Source: Bordetella sp. FB-8
GTDB lineage: Bacteria > Pseudomonadota > Gammaproteobacteria > Burkholderiales > Burkholderiaceae_B
Assembly (NCBI RefSeq): GCF_000382185.1
Contig: NZ_KB907784.1
Location: forward strand, 1,699,633 to 1,763,632
Direction: 5' to 3'
Length of the DNA: 64,000 bases
Positions 17,758-26,818 of this stretch are shown piece after piece. The position numbers and the translations under genes are program-made. The notes under the pieces are model-generated. The model saw nothing but the letters and a program-made list of their open reading frames with translations, ran no database searches and had not been told where the DNA came from. Each line of letters begins with the position of its first letter. Positions within the stretch are counted from its first letter, which is position 1.

Positions 17758-17796
17758 TGCCCGCTTGCCGCGGCGGTGCGCGGCGCAGTAGAAAGG

Positions 17797-17826
17797 CCCA
17801 TGTCCGCAAGGACGTGGGTTTTTTTT
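17797..17826 (+). terminator. Rho-independent terminator of cyoABCD
   Basis: CCCATGTCC and GGACGTGGG form a 9-bp stem (one G-T pair) around a GCAA tetraloop. The stem is followed directly by eight T residues. It lies 40 bp after the cyoD stop. Confidence 0.9.
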
Positions 17827-17913
17827 CGCCCTCGTCTTTGCGCCCGAGGTGCAAGAAAACTGACATGCCGCGGCTTTAAGCTGACGAGCCAGGACCCTCC
17901 CATCAGGTGAACC

Positions 17914-19635
17914 ATGAGCGACACACCGCAAGAGACGAACGACCAGGGCAGCGACGAGATCGACCAGGGCTTTGCGCGCGCGACGCGCCGAGGTTTTCTG
18001 ACCGGCATGGCCGCGCTGGGCGCCAGCGCGGCCGCGGGCGACGTCCTGGCGGCACAGGACGGCCGCGGGCAAGGCGGCCAGCCAGCGCCGCATCCTTCCA
18101 GCCCGGCTTTCACGCACGCCTTGCGCAAGCATGTGAAGCACATTGTCGTGATCTATGCCGAGAACCGCAGCTTCAATAATCTGTTCGGCAATTTTCCCGG
18201 CGTGCAGAAACCGCTGTCCGCGCTCGAGGCCGACGACTACCGGCAGGTGGACCGCGACGGCAAGCCGCTGCCGACGCTGCCGCCGGTGTGGAAGGGCCTG
18301 GTACCCCACGAGCAGACGGTCAACCACGTCAAGTACCACGTTTCGCAGGACGCACCGTACATGGCAGGGCTGTACAACGGCCCCTTCGCGCTGCGCGGAC
18401 CCCAGGGCGAGTACCTGCCGCAGGGCGTGGTCACGCGCGACCTCTGGCACGTGTTCTACCAGAACCAGATGCAGATCAACGGCGGCAGGAACGACAAATT
18501 CGTGGCCTGGGCCGATTCCGGCGCTCTGACGATGGGCTATTACGCCGACACGGCCTATAACCTGCGCCTGTGGAGCCTGGCCCAGGAGTTCGTGCTGTGC
18601 GACAACTTCTTTCAGGGCGCTTTTGGCGGCTCCTTCCTCAACCACCAGTACCTTGTTGCCGCGCGCGCGCCTTTCTATCCCGACGTGCACAACTCGCCGG
18701 CCCGCAGGCTGGTCGCGACCCTGGAAAGCGACGACCCGGCCGATCCGCGCCTGAAACCTGACCCCGAGAAGTCGCCGTCCAGCGCCCTGCTGGGTCCGCC
18801 GGTGTTCGGTCCCAGCGCGCTCACGCCCGACGGCTACGCCGTCAACACCATGGCCGCGCCTTTTTGGCCGAGCCACGCACCGCGCGACAAGCAAAACCCG
18901 GCGCTGGCCGATGCCGGCAGCCCGATGGTGGTGCCGCCGCAGACCCACGCGCATATCGGTGACCTGCTCGATGCCAAGGGCGTGGATTGGGCCTGGTATG
19001 CCGGCGGCTGGCAGGCCGCCGTGGACGGCAAGCCCAATGAGCCGGGTTTTCCGCCCGTGCCCAATTTCCAGTATCACCACCAGCCCTTCAATTTCTTCGA
19101 GGATCTCGGCCCGCGGCATCCCGAGGCGCGCGCCCGACATTTGCGCGACGCCGGTCTGGGCGACATGTCCGACACCAACAAGTTCATGGCCGACGTCGAT
19201 GCCGGCCGGCTACCCGCGGTGACGTTCTACAAACCGCAGGGCAACCTGAACATGCATGCCGGCTACTCCGACGTGGAATCGGGCGACCGCCATATCGCCC
19301 ACATCGTCGACAGCCTGCGCCGCGGCAGCCAGTGGCAGGACATGGTGGTGATCATCACCGTGGACGAGAACGGCGGATGGTGGGATCACGTGTCTCCGCC
19401 CAAGGGCGACCGCTGGGGGCCGGGTACGCGCATCCCGGCGCTGGTGGTCTCGCCCTATGCGAAGAAGGGCCTGGTGGATCATACGGTTTACGACACCGGC
19501 TCCATCCTGCGCCTGATCACGCGGGTGTTCGATCTGCCCACGCTCGAAGGCATCAAGTTGCGCGACGACGCGATGCGGGCGCGGGGCCAGAAGCCCATGG
19601 GCGACCTGAGCGGCGCGCTGACGTTCAGCGCTTGA
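17914..19635 (+). CDS. Tat-exported acid phosphatase / phosphoesterase (AcpA, phospholipase C superfamily)
   Basis: Periplasmic or secreted phosphoesterase resembling Francisella AcpA and the non-haemolytic phospholipase C superfamily. The N terminus has a twin-arginine signal (ATRRGFLTGMAALGASAAAG, residues 22-41). The core metal-site blocks are HIVVIYAENRSFNNLFGNFPG (catalytic AEN...FNN), LYNGPF, FLNHQYLVAA, HAGYSDVESGDRHIAHI, and VDENGGWWDHVSPPKGDRWGPGTRIPALVVSP. The 573-residue length fits AcpA-like enzymes. Substrate choice between phosphomonoesters and phospholipids cannot be settled here. It stands alone, after the cyo terminator and convergent with the MFS gene. Confidence 0.88.
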   Translation: MSDTPQETNDQGSDEIDQGFARATRRGFLTGMAALGASAAAGDVLAAQDGRGQGGQPAPHPSSPAFTHALRKHVKHIVVIYAENRSFNNLFGNFPGVQKPLSALEADDYRQVDRDGKPLPTLPPVWKGLVPHEQTVNHVKYHVSQDAPYMAGLYNGPFALRGPQGEYLPQGVVTRDLWHVFYQNQMQINGGRNDKFVAWADSGALTMGYYADTAYNLRLWSLAQEFVLCDNFFQGAFGGSFLNHQYLVAARAPFYPDVHNSPARRLVATLESDDPADPRLKPDPEKSPSSALLGPPVFGPSALTPDGYAVNTMAAPFWPSHAPRDKQNPALADAGSPMVVPPQTHAHIGDLLDAKGVDWAWYAGGWQAAVDGKPNEPGFPPVPNFQYHHQPFNFFEDLGPRHPEARARHLRDAGLGDMSDTNKFMADVDAGRLPAVTFYKPQGNLNMHAGYSDVESGDRHIAHIVDSLRRGSQWQDMVVIITVDENGGWWDHVSPPKGDRWGPGTRIPALVVSPYAKKGLVDHTVYDTGSILRLITRVFDLPTLEGIKLRDDAMRARGQKPMGDLSGALTFSA

Positions 19636-19713
19636 GTCCACGCGCTGATCGAGGCGAACGGCCAAGACCGCGCGAGCCAGGTGTCGTCGGCGCGGCCTCT
19701 TGTCGCGGCAGGC

Positions 19714-20910
19714 TCAGGCCGCGCAGGGCCGCGAACCGCTATGGCGGTCGACGGCGACCGATACTGTCCACAGGGCAAAGCCGCCCAGCGCCAGGCCGCA
19801 TCCCACCCAGCCGGTGGATGTCCAGCCGTGGCCGCCCGCAATGGCCAAGCCGCCCAGGAAGGGACCCAAAGCATTGGCGGTGTTGAAGGCCGAATGATTG
19901 AGCGCGGCGGCCAGGCCCTGTGCGTCCTGGGCCACGTCCATGAGGCGGGTCTGCAGCACCGTACCCAGCGCGCCGCCCAGGCCGATCATGAAGACCGACA
20001 GCGAGATCGTCCACACATTGCCCGCCATGAACGGAAAGAGCGCCAGCGCGAACGCGCTCCACAGGAGCATGGCGCCCGCGGTGCGCATGAGCGCCCGGTC
20101 GGCGAAATACGGAATGAAAAGATTGCCTGCCGTCAGGCCTATGCCCAGCACGCTGAGCACCAGCGGCGTCGCTTCGGGCGAAACCCGCGTGACATCGTGC
20201 AGCGTATCGGCCAGATAGGTATATACGGCGAACAGGCCGCCGAAGCCGATGGCGCCTATGCCCAATGTCAGCCATACCTGGCCGCGTGCCAGGGCGCTCA
20301 GTTCGCGCAGCGGGCTGGCCTGCGGGTCGACGGGAGAGGGCGGAGCCCACAGGCGCACCAACAGCATGGTGGCCAGCCCGAGCAGGGCCACCAGGCCGAA
20401 GCTCCAGCGCCAGCCCAGGGCCTGTCCCAACCAGTTGGACAGGGGCACCCCCAGGATGGTGGCGCAGGTCAGCCCCAGGAACATGCGGCCCACGGCCCAG
20501 GTGCGGCGGTTATCCGGCACCAGCGAGGTCGCCACCAGCGCGGCGAAGCCGAAGTAGGCCCCGTGCGGCAGGCCGGCAATGAAGCGGAACAGCAGCATCC
20601 AGTGGTAGGTGGGCGCCAGACCGCTCAGGCCGTTGCCCAGGGCGAACAGGGCCATCAGCAAAACGAGCAGCTTGCGGCGCGGCATGCGCGCACCCAGCAC
20701 CGCCAGGATGGGCGCGCCCACCACTACGCCCAAGGCATAGGCGCTGATGACGTGGCCGGCCGTCGGCGCGTCGATGCCCAGGCCCTGTGCGAAATAGGGC
20801 AGCAGGCTCATGGTGGCGAATTCGGTGGTGCCGATGGCAAAGCCGCCCATGGCCAAGGCGAACAGCACCCGTCCCAGGCGGTGCTGCGTGACGGAGGTAT
20901 TCAGGGTCAT
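19714..20910 (-). CDS. MFS transporter, DHA1 (drug/proton antiporter-like) family
   Basis: Twelve-helix major facilitator transporter of the inner membrane, 398 residues, close in pattern to sugar-efflux/arabinose-efflux-like DHA1 proteins. Visible signatures are the N-terminal GTTEFATMSLLPYFAQGL, the motif A-like loop GAPILAVLGARMPRRKLL, and motif C-like RFIAGLPHGAYFG. The substrate is unknown. The start at 20910 overlaps the stop of a 73-residue frame upstream (ATGA at 20907-20910). A longer frame to 21249 has unrelated low-complexity sequence and was rejected. The gene is convergent with the acid phosphatase, 78 bp apart. Confidence 0.9.
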   Translation of the reverse strand: MTLNTSVTQHRLGRVLFALAMGGFAIGTTEFATMSLLPYFAQGLGIDAPTAGHVISAYALGVVVGAPILAVLGARMPRRKLLVLLMALFALGNGLSGLAPTYHWMLLFRFIAGLPHGAYFGFAALVATSLVPDNRRTWAVGRMFLGLTCATILGVPLSNWLGQALGWRWSFGLVALLGLATMLLVRLWAPPSPVDPQASPLRELSALARGQVWLTLGIGAIGFGGLFAVYTYLADTLHDVTRVSPEATPLVLSVLGIGLTAGNLFIPYFADRALMRTAGAMLLWSAFALALFPFMAGNVWTISLSVFMIGLGGALGTVLQTRLMDVAQDAQGLAAALNHSAFNTANALGPFLGGLAIAGGHGWTSTGWVGCGLALGGFALWTVSVAVDRHSGSRPCAA

Positions 20911-21128
20911 CGGGTCACGTGGGTTTCGGCTGCCGCACCCAGATAGTCCATCTTTCCGACGGGCACGCCGCTCAGCCGCTCGGCCGACAGCTTGGACGTG
21001 TCGCTGGCGCGCTGCACCTGCCCGGCCAGTGCGCGCAGCCCGCGGATGAAAACCGGCACGCAGGCCTGGTACATGGCCTGGCCGCAGAAGGCGCTGGCCG
21101 CGGTGGGTCTGGAGAAGGCGTGGGACAT
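20907..21128 (-). CDS. Small hypothetical protein translationally coupled to the MFS gene
   Basis: A 73-residue frame, ATG at 21128, whose stop overlaps the MFS start codon (ATGA). The product (MSHAFSRPTAASAFCGQAMY...) has no signal peptide or membrane helix and I do not recognise the family. The ATGA coupling and the lack of any other candidate for the 280 bp upstream of the MFS gene favour a real gene. No clear ribosome site is seen, so it could also be a spurious frame. Confidence 0.45.
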   Translation of the reverse strand: MSHAFSRPTAASAFCGQAMYQACVPVFIRGLRALAGQVQRASDTSKLSAERLSGVPVGKMDYLGAAAETHVTR

Positions 21129-21188
21129 CGAAGAGATTCCGAAACAGGCGGGCGCAGCCTGCCATCGTACTGCGATGAGTGGGCGGAT

Positions 21189-21545
21189 TTATTGCGACGA
21201 GTTGCCGTCTGGCGCTGGCGGGACGTTGCGCTTTTGTGACTCGATGCAACCGAGCAGCGTCACGTAGTCCTGCGGATGCTCAGCACGGGTGTATGCGTTG
21301 CAGCCGTCCTGTATTGCTTCGGGTGTCTGCTCCCATCGGCGTCGGATGGCGTCATAGGCCGTGCGCTGCCCTATCAGGCATTGCGATTGGGCGGCATCCG
21401 AGAAGCCGTTCTCCGTATGGGAGCGCAGCATGCAATAGAGATCGGTGTCATAGCGCGGCGGGTCCATGCTGGGTGCGGCCCCGGCGCGGCCCATGCAGGC
21501 CTGCACGATGATGAGGATGGCTGCTGCGAAAGAGACTCGATTCAT
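21189..21545 (-). CDS. Small secreted cysteine-containing hypothetical protein
   Basis: A 118-residue protein with an N-terminal signal peptide (MNRVSFAAAILIIVQACMGRAGA, cleavage near residue 24). The mature part of about 95 residues is hydrophilic and contains four Cys (LYCMLR, SQCLIG, DGCNAY, LLGCIE), which could make two disulfides in the periplasm. I do not recognise a family. Its start overlaps the wzx stop as ATGA (21542-21545). It is therefore most likely the last gene of the wza-wzy-GH44-wzx operon and may serve in that polysaccharide's export, but this is inference from position only. Confidence 0.7.
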   Translation of the reverse strand: MNRVSFAAAILIIVQACMGRAGAAPSMDPPRYDTDLYCMLRSHTENGFSDAAQSQCLIGQRTAYDAIRRRWEQTPEAIQDGCNAYTRAEHPQDYVTLLGCIESQKRNVPPAPDGNSSQ

Positions 21546-22924
21546 GATGCGGTTCCATCTCCGCGCGGGTTGCGGCGGCGCAGATGGCCGAGCGCTTCAC
21601 GCCATAGCCAGGCATGCGGCGCCACGCCCAGCAGTCGGCGCGCCATCCAGGCCGAGGCGGTGCCGTTCACGGCAAGCGCGAGCAAAGTCGCCAGCGCAGC
21701 CCCCGCGCTACCGTACAGCGGAGCCAGTCCCGCCAGTCCCACGAGCAGCACGGCCAGGGTGGCGATATTGATTCGATACAGCGCATTCATATGCGATGTC
21801 ATGCCCAGCATTTCGGGCATGGCGGTGAAGCAGGCAGCCACGAATTGGCCGATCGTGAGCAAGCGCAGCGTAGCTGCGCCCTGATCGTAGCCATGGCCGA
21901 ACAGGGCCAGCAAATGGGTGGGGAAGATCAGCAGGAGGGCAGCGGCCGGCAGCGCCAGGCACACTACCAGGCCGATGGCCTGGGCCGCGTTCTTTTCCAG
22001 TGCTTGCGCGTTGCCGCGCGTGTACAGCTCGGCGAACCTGGGCACGGCCATGCCAGCCACGCCGCTGATTAGCATATTGATGGCCAAGGCCATGCGCCAG
22101 GTCAGGGCGAACAAGCCGGCGTCCCGGTCCGTGGCAACGATGCCGAGCACGATGGCGGGCGCGGAGGTCAGGAGCAGCTTGGTCACTTCCAGCGAGAAGA
22201 AGGACAGCCCCGGCTTGAGTAGCGCCGGCACCCCCGTTGCGGGTTGTTCGGCGCGCGCCTCGGGCAAGGCGCGCTGGAGCAGAACGGCGCCGACGAGCGC
22301 GGCCACGGCGAAGCTCGCGGCGGTTAGGATCAGGGTGTTGTTGACCGTGAGCAGGTGCGCCAGGCTTAGTGGAATGGCCGCGACGCAGAAGATGGCCGGC
22401 CAGAGCCAGGAATAGATCATTTGGCTCCGGCTTACGCGCTGCAGTCCGGCCAGGGCGCCAGCCAATGCCGCGCCCAGATTCTGCGGAATGAGGGTGAGCG
22501 CGCCCAGGGCCAGCGGCACGGCCAGCTCGCTTTTTTTGAGCACGTGGACGGCAAAAAGCGAGGCACCCGCCGCGAGCAGCACCGAGACGCAGGTGGAAGC
22601 CACCAGAACCAATATCAGTCCGCGCCGGATCACGGGGCGTACGGCGGCGGGTCGATCCGAAGCCATGTCCATCGCGATCTGCCGGGTCAGCGCCATGTCC
22701 AGGCCCAGGCGGCCGAAACCGGCCAGCGCCACCGTCATGCTATACACGATGTAGAAGCGCCCGGTGTCGACCACGCCCAGCGCGACCGCAACCAGCAGGT
22801 GAAAGCCGTAGCGGCTCGGCAGGTCGAGCAGGCGCACGCTCAGGCTGGCCAGCGCGCCCCGGATCATGGAGCGATTTTGTGCCGGGGGCGAGTCGGGGCT
22901 CTGCCCGTCTTGCCGTCTGCTCAT
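21542..22924 (-). CDS. Wzx-type polysaccharide flippase (MATE/PST superfamily)
   Basis: Inner-membrane flippase that would move undecaprenyl-linked EPS repeat units to the periplasmic face. The 460-residue protein has about 12-14 hydrophobic segments and the polysaccharide biosynthesis protein pattern. This includes an N-terminal SLSVRLLDLPSRYGFHLLVAVALG, a central LKPGLSFFSLEVTKLLL, and GVAGMAVPRFAELYTRGNAQALEKNAAQA. It overlaps both neighbours by four bases (ATGA at each end), between the GH44 enzyme and the small secreted protein. The specific family call (Wzx rather than another MATE-like exporter) rests on the Wza, Wzy and Wzc-like neighbours. Confidence 0.85.
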   Translation of the reverse strand: MSRRQDGQSPDSPPAQNRSMIRGALASLSVRLLDLPSRYGFHLLVAVALGVVDTGRFYIVYSMTVALAGFGRLGLDMALTRQIAMDMASDRPAAVRPVIRRGLILVLVASTCVSVLLAAGASLFAVHVLKKSELAVPLALGALTLIPQNLGAALAGALAGLQRVSRSQMIYSWLWPAIFCVAAIPLSLAHLLTVNNTLILTAASFAVAALVGAVLLQRALPEARAEQPATGVPALLKPGLSFFSLEVTKLLLTSAPAIVLGIVATDRDAGLFALTWRMALAINMLISGVAGMAVPRFAELYTRGNAQALEKNAAQAIGLVVCLALPAAALLLIFPTHLLALFGHGYDQGAATLRLLTIGQFVAACFTAMPEMLGMTSHMNALYRINIATLAVLLVGLAGLAPLYGSAGAALATLLALAVNGTASAWMARRLLGVAPHAWLWREALGHLRRRNPRGDGTAS

Positions 22925-24573
22925 TTATGCGCCGTGTCGTGTAGGACGAAGAGGGTCACGCTTTGCGGCGGCAGCATAGTGTGCAGCTGGCTGTTGGCAT
23001 AGTCGGTGTCTTGCAGGCGAGCTATGGCGTTGTCCGCGAGCTGCCAGGTCTCGGCCTTGCCCTTGCCCGGAAAGTTGTCGACTGCGATCGTCGTATCGGC
23101 TGATTGGTCGAGCTGCTTGTTGATGACCATGATGGTCATGACGTGATCATGGTCGCGCAGCGCCGCGAATGACGAGACCTGGTCCGGGTCGGGTGCCGTG
23201 TCGGCGACGCTGGTGGTGCCGAACGCCGAACCGTGGCCGTCGTAGTTGCGGTAGAGCTTGATGGCTTTATAGACCGGCATGGACGGATCGATGGTGCCCC
23301 AGCGCGTGGCGATATCCAGCCCCTCCCGGCCGAAAATGCCGAGCAGATCGGCCTGGGCCGTGGCTCCGTTCATGAGATTTTCGCCGCCCCAGTTGTATTC
23401 CGTGAGCGCGATCGGCGTGCCGGGATAGTAGTAGGTATCGACCCATTTGCGCATCGTCGGGATCAGATCCACCACGCTGTTGATCCAGTTGGGGTCCTTG
23501 TAGTTGGGGTCCCACAGGTCGCGCGTGGAGCGATTGCGGGCCAGCGCGATGGCTGGCGTGTTGGGCTCGCCCGCATCGTTGTATTCCCCGCCTTGGGGGT
23601 AGAAGTGCAGGCTGAATACATCGATGGGATGGCCGGCTTTCTTCCATTGCGTGAGCAGCCAGGGTACGTAATCCATGCCCTGGGTTTCGGTTTGCCTGTC
23701 GGGCGCATAGGCCATGCTCTTCTGGTCGTGCATGTATTGCGTATCGAAGCCGCTGTAGTGAAAACCCATCCAGCCCCATTCTTCCGGCGCTACGATCAAT
23801 GCCTTCGGATCCGCCGCCTTCACGGCTTTGGAGTAGGCGATCACCTTGCTTGCAATTTCACGGGCGTGGGCCCCAATGGGGTGGATATCGCGATGGGCGA
23901 GTTGCCAAAGGCTGGGCTCGTTATCCATCAGGTAATAGCGCGCGCCGCCGGCGTGGCCGAACTTGCGGACCAGTTGCTTGACCCGATCTTCCTGGCTTTG
24001 CGGATCGTCAGGAACCGAGGCGTCGTCCGGGTCGTTCTTGATGAACTTGCCGTCGAGTCCGACGCCGTTGCCGGCATCGATCAGGCCATTGACGTCGAAG
24101 TTTTGCTGCGGACCGTACTTGGCGATGGAGAAGCTGGCGAGCCGCGCGCGGTCCTTGCCTAGCTTGGCTACCCTGCCGATCATCGGGATGGTCAGCATGG
24201 GGACGGCTCCCCCCGCGCGGGTGAGCTCTACGAAGCGCTCGTTGAACTGGTCGTAGATGGCTTTCGGATCGACCGCCTGGCTTTCGAAGAACCAGTCGAC
24301 GCCCGCGTTGCGGGCGTCGATTTTCCAGTTGTAGGTCGAGGCGCTGTTGCCGCCGGAACGGTTGATCGTTACGCGCAAGTCTTTCAGAGTTTCGGTCGTG
24401 CCGAAATTCAGGCCGTAGATCAGCGGGCTAATGGGATGGCGGTTGGCCCCGGCGTTCACAACGATGGTCACCGGTAGGGGCGTATTCTGCGCGCACGCGA
24501 CGCCGGCGGTCGCGCCCGACCAGAGCAGCATCGCCAGCAGGATGCGCAGGCTAAGACGTCTGAGCTTGGGCAT
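22921..24573 (-). CDS. Secreted glycoside hydrolase family 44 endoglucanase-like enzyme
   Basis: Probable periplasmic or secreted beta-1,4-glucanase. A signal peptide (LSLRILLAMLLWSGATAGVACAQ) is followed by the GH44 block NRSGGNSASTYNWKIDARNAGVDWFFES. A candidate acid/base Glu219 lies in LMDNEPSLWQ, and the candidate nucleophile Glu392 lies in IALTEYNWGG. The C-terminal part forms the small beta domain of GH44 enzymes. At 550 residues no carbohydrate-binding module is present. Start at 24573 was chosen for GGAG nine bases upstream. It overlaps wzy by 23 bp. GH44 enzymes act on carboxymethylcellulose, xyloglucan and similar beta-glucans. In this Wzx/Wzy operon it could trim the polymer or, since no GH8 bcsZ is seen, serve the cellulose operon. 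Confidence 0.85.
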   Translation of the reverse strand: MPKLRRLSLRILLAMLLWSGATAGVACAQNTPLPVTIVVNAGANRHPISPLIYGLNFGTTETLKDLRVTINRSGGNSASTYNWKIDARNAGVDWFFESQAVDPKAIYDQFNERFVELTRAGGAVPMLTIPMIGRVAKLGKDRARLASFSIAKYGPQQNFDVNGLIDAGNGVGLDGKFIKNDPDDASVPDDPQSQEDRVKQLVRKFGHAGGARYYLMDNEPSLWQLAHRDIHPIGAHAREIASKVIAYSKAVKAADPKALIVAPEEWGWMGFHYSGFDTQYMHDQKSMAYAPDRQTETQGMDYVPWLLTQWKKAGHPIDVFSLHFYPQGGEYNDAGEPNTPAIALARNRSTRDLWDPNYKDPNWINSVVDLIPTMRKWVDTYYYPGTPIALTEYNWGGENLMNGATAQADLLGIFGREGLDIATRWGTIDPSMPVYKAIKLYRNYDGHGSAFGTTSVADTAPDPDQVSSFAALRDHDHVMTIMVINKQLDQSADTTIAVDNFPGKGKAETWQLADNAIARLQDTDYANSQLHTMLPPQSVTLFVLHDTAHK

Positions 24574-25873
24574 GCGGACTCCGTGAGTCGATATCGTTGT
24601 GTTCGAGTCCCCCCGCATGCCATACGTAGACGAAGATCGCGAGTATGACCGTGGTCTCGCCGGGCGTGAGCGTCAGCGGGTAGAACGGAGAAATCAGCAG
24701 AACATAGATGATGTAGTCGGCCAGGGCGCCGAGGAAGTCGTCCTCGACCTTGGTCCGCAGGCGCCGGTAGAAGGCCAGGCCGCGCAGCTCGACAAAGAGC
24801 CACAGCAGCGCGCCGCAGATGCCGTACTCGAAAATGATCCCCAGCCAGGTAATGTCGGACAGGAAAAAGGCGTGGTTGAAGTAGGCGATCAGGCTGTCGC
24901 TGCTTGTGGGGCTGATCGAACCTACGCCAAAGAGCCAGCGCAGCGGGCTGTCGCCAAGGAACCCGGTCGCCAACTGCATGGTAATCACCTTGACTTCGAG
25001 GCCGCTGTCGGCGCCGGTATCGAAGATGGTGGCCAGGTAGCCGACCGAGAATATACCTGCCAGCGCGACGGGAGCGAGCACCAGCAGCAGCAGCCGGGTC
25101 CGGGGCCGTGCCCAGACGATGGAGTTCAAGGCCACGACGCCTACGATGCCGATGATCATGGCGCGCGTCTTGACGATCAGGGCCGTGACGGCGAAGGCGA
25201 CGAGCATGCCCAGCAGATAGCGCAGGCTGCGCTCGAACCATGCCCTGCGGTAGCAGAAGAACAGCATGACGATGGGAAAGTACATCGACATGCGCATGCG
25301 GTGGCCACGGTTGTCGCTGGAGAAGAATGGCTGGGCGTTGAGCGCGTAGGAGCCTTGATACCAACTGTCCGGAACCACGATCGCAAGCAAGATCAGGGCG
25401 GCGGACACGACGGCGCCCCAGAAGAGAAAGCCACGTTCCAGCTCATGTAGGGTCGGCTGCAAGATGAGTAGCAGGGCCAGGAATGAGAAGAAATACAGGA
25501 GTGGCAGCAGCTTGACCTGCGCCGTGATGCTGGTGAAAAAGCCCTCGTGGAAGTAGAACATCGCAGCAAGGCTCGGCAGCAGCAGCAGCCAGGCGAAGCT
25601 CAGGAGCATTTGCCGGCTCATGGGGAAGCGGGGGTGGCGCATCAGGTGAAGGGCCAGCGGCAGCGACAGTATGGGCCAGGCTTTGGACAGCGCCCAGAGC
25701 GGCATCAGTGCCTTGATGTAGTGAAAAGTCTGGCCGAACAGAGGCAGCACGGCAATCAGCAGCCACAGGATGCGCGGCCTGGCCGGGGCGGTCGAGAAAA
25801 CAGGGGCGAGTTCGCCGTGAGAGGAGGCCTGGTCCGTCTCGGGCAAGCTCTCCGCCTGGCCGCGGGGATTCAT
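24551..25873 (-). CDS. Wzy/O-antigen-ligase-like polysaccharide polymerase
   Basis: Polytopic inner-membrane protein of 440 residues with about eleven hydrophobic segments and a larger periplasmic loop in the second half. This is the usual architecture of Wzy polymerases and WaaL-type ligases. The stretch ALIVKTRAMIIGIVGVVALNSIVWARPRTRLLLL resembles the core of the O-antigen ligase domain. It would join flipped repeat units. Sequence alone does not separate polymerase from ligase. The adjacent wza (23 bp upstream), wzx and Wzc-like genes favour Wzy. Confidence 0.78.
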   Translation of the reverse strand: MNPRGQAESLPETDQASSHGELAPVFSTAPARPRILWLLIAVLPLFGQTFHYIKALMPLWALSKAWPILSLPLALHLMRHPRFPMSRQMLLSFAWLLLLPSLAAMFYFHEGFFTSITAQVKLLPLLYFFSFLALLLILQPTLHELERGFLFWGAVVSAALILLAIVVPDSWYQGSYALNAQPFFSSDNRGHRMRMSMYFPIVMLFFCYRRAWFERSLRYLLGMLVAFAVTALIVKTRAMIIGIVGVVALNSIVWARPRTRLLLLVLAPVALAGIFSVGYLATIFDTGADSGLEVKVITMQLATGFLGDSPLRWLFGVGSISPTSSDSLIAYFNHAFFLSDITWLGIIFEYGICGALLWLFVELRGLAFYRRLRTKVEDDFLGALADYIIYVLLISPFYPLTLTPGETTVILAIFVYVWHAGGLEHNDIDSRSPHAQAQTS

Positions 25874-25896
25874 GGCGATGGGGCGGTCGAGGGTCT

Positions 25897-26640
25897 TTAG
25901 TGGGTAGGGTTTACGTTATAGCTGTAGCCCACGGATTTGCTGAAAGGCACGGCCTGGTTCAGGTGCTGGTCCACCCACTGGTCGACCTCGGCGATCGAGG
26001 ATTTCGGCACGAAGATCGTGTCGGAGGCCTGCAGGACCACTGCCTGGTTCGGATCGCCCGTGTGGGTCAGCGCGTCGATGTCGATGGTGCGCAGCATGGG
26101 GCGTCCGTCCACCGGGCTGCGCCGGATCAGCACGACTTCGTCGCTGCGTGCCGTATCTTTCATGCCGCTGGCGGCCGCGATGGCCTGGATCACGGTCATG
26201 TCTGCGCTGAGCGGCACCGCCCCTGGCTTTCCGACCTGGCCGTCCACGTACACATGGCCGCCGTATTTCGCGACTCGGACTGAGGCGTGCGCGTTGGCGA
26301 CCACGTCGTTGGCCGCCAACGCCTTGTCGATGATGTCGGCGAACTGGGTGGTCGTGCGGCCGGCCGCCGGCAGCACGCCGGCCAGCGTCATGGTAAATGT
26401 GCCGTCGGGCGCCACAAGGCCATTCTGGTTCAGTTCGGAATTTAAGGGTAGGGTGATGGCGACGTCGTCCCCGGGCTGGATGAGATACTGCGCGGGGGCG
26501 GCGTTCACCCAGGTGGAGAAGTTGGCGGGCTGCTGATATTTCGCATCCACCCAGGTCGTGGAACAACCGGTCAGGCAGGTCGGCACCAGCGCCAGTGCGC
26601 AGACCAAGCGAAGTATCATCGGAACGCGTGGTGGGCGCAT
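25897..26640 (-). CDS. Wza-like outer-membrane polysaccharide export lipoprotein
   Basis: Outer-membrane polysaccharide export lipoprotein. It has a lipobox (CLTGCSTTWVDA), then the poly_export domain (YLIQPGDDVAITLPLNSELNQNGLVAPDGTFTMTLAGVLPAAG) and one SLBB domain (GGHVYVDGQVGKPGAVPLSADMTVIQAIAAASGMKD). At 247 residues it is shorter than E. coli Wza (about 380) and closer to the short GumB-like exporters with a single SLBB. The start at 26640 has GAGAGG ten bases upstream. It leads the minus-strand operon and is divergent from the Wzc-like gene across 178 bp. Confidence 0.9.
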   Translation of the reverse strand: MRPPRVPMILRLVCALALVPTCLTGCSTTWVDAKYQQPANFSTWVNAAPAQYLIQPGDDVAITLPLNSELNQNGLVAPDGTFTMTLAGVLPAAGRTTTQFADIIDKALAANDVVANAHASVRVAKYGGHVYVDGQVGKPGAVPLSADMTVIQAIAAASGMKDTARSDEVVLIRRSPVDGRPMLRTIDIDALTHTGDPNQAVVLQASDTIFVPKSSIAEVDQWVDQHLNQAVPFSKSVGYSYNVNPTH

Positions 26641-26818
26641 GCGCAGCCAACCTCTCAGGTTACCGTCAGACGGCGTGAAAAAAGCGCAACAATTAGCTGC
26701 AATCTATATAAAATGCCCCTCCAGTATACGTCATGGCCCATGCCATGCTCCGCGTTCGGCGAAGATGAGTCCGAGCATGCGGCGAAATACAATCCAAAGT
26801 CCGGTAGTTAAATCCCGT

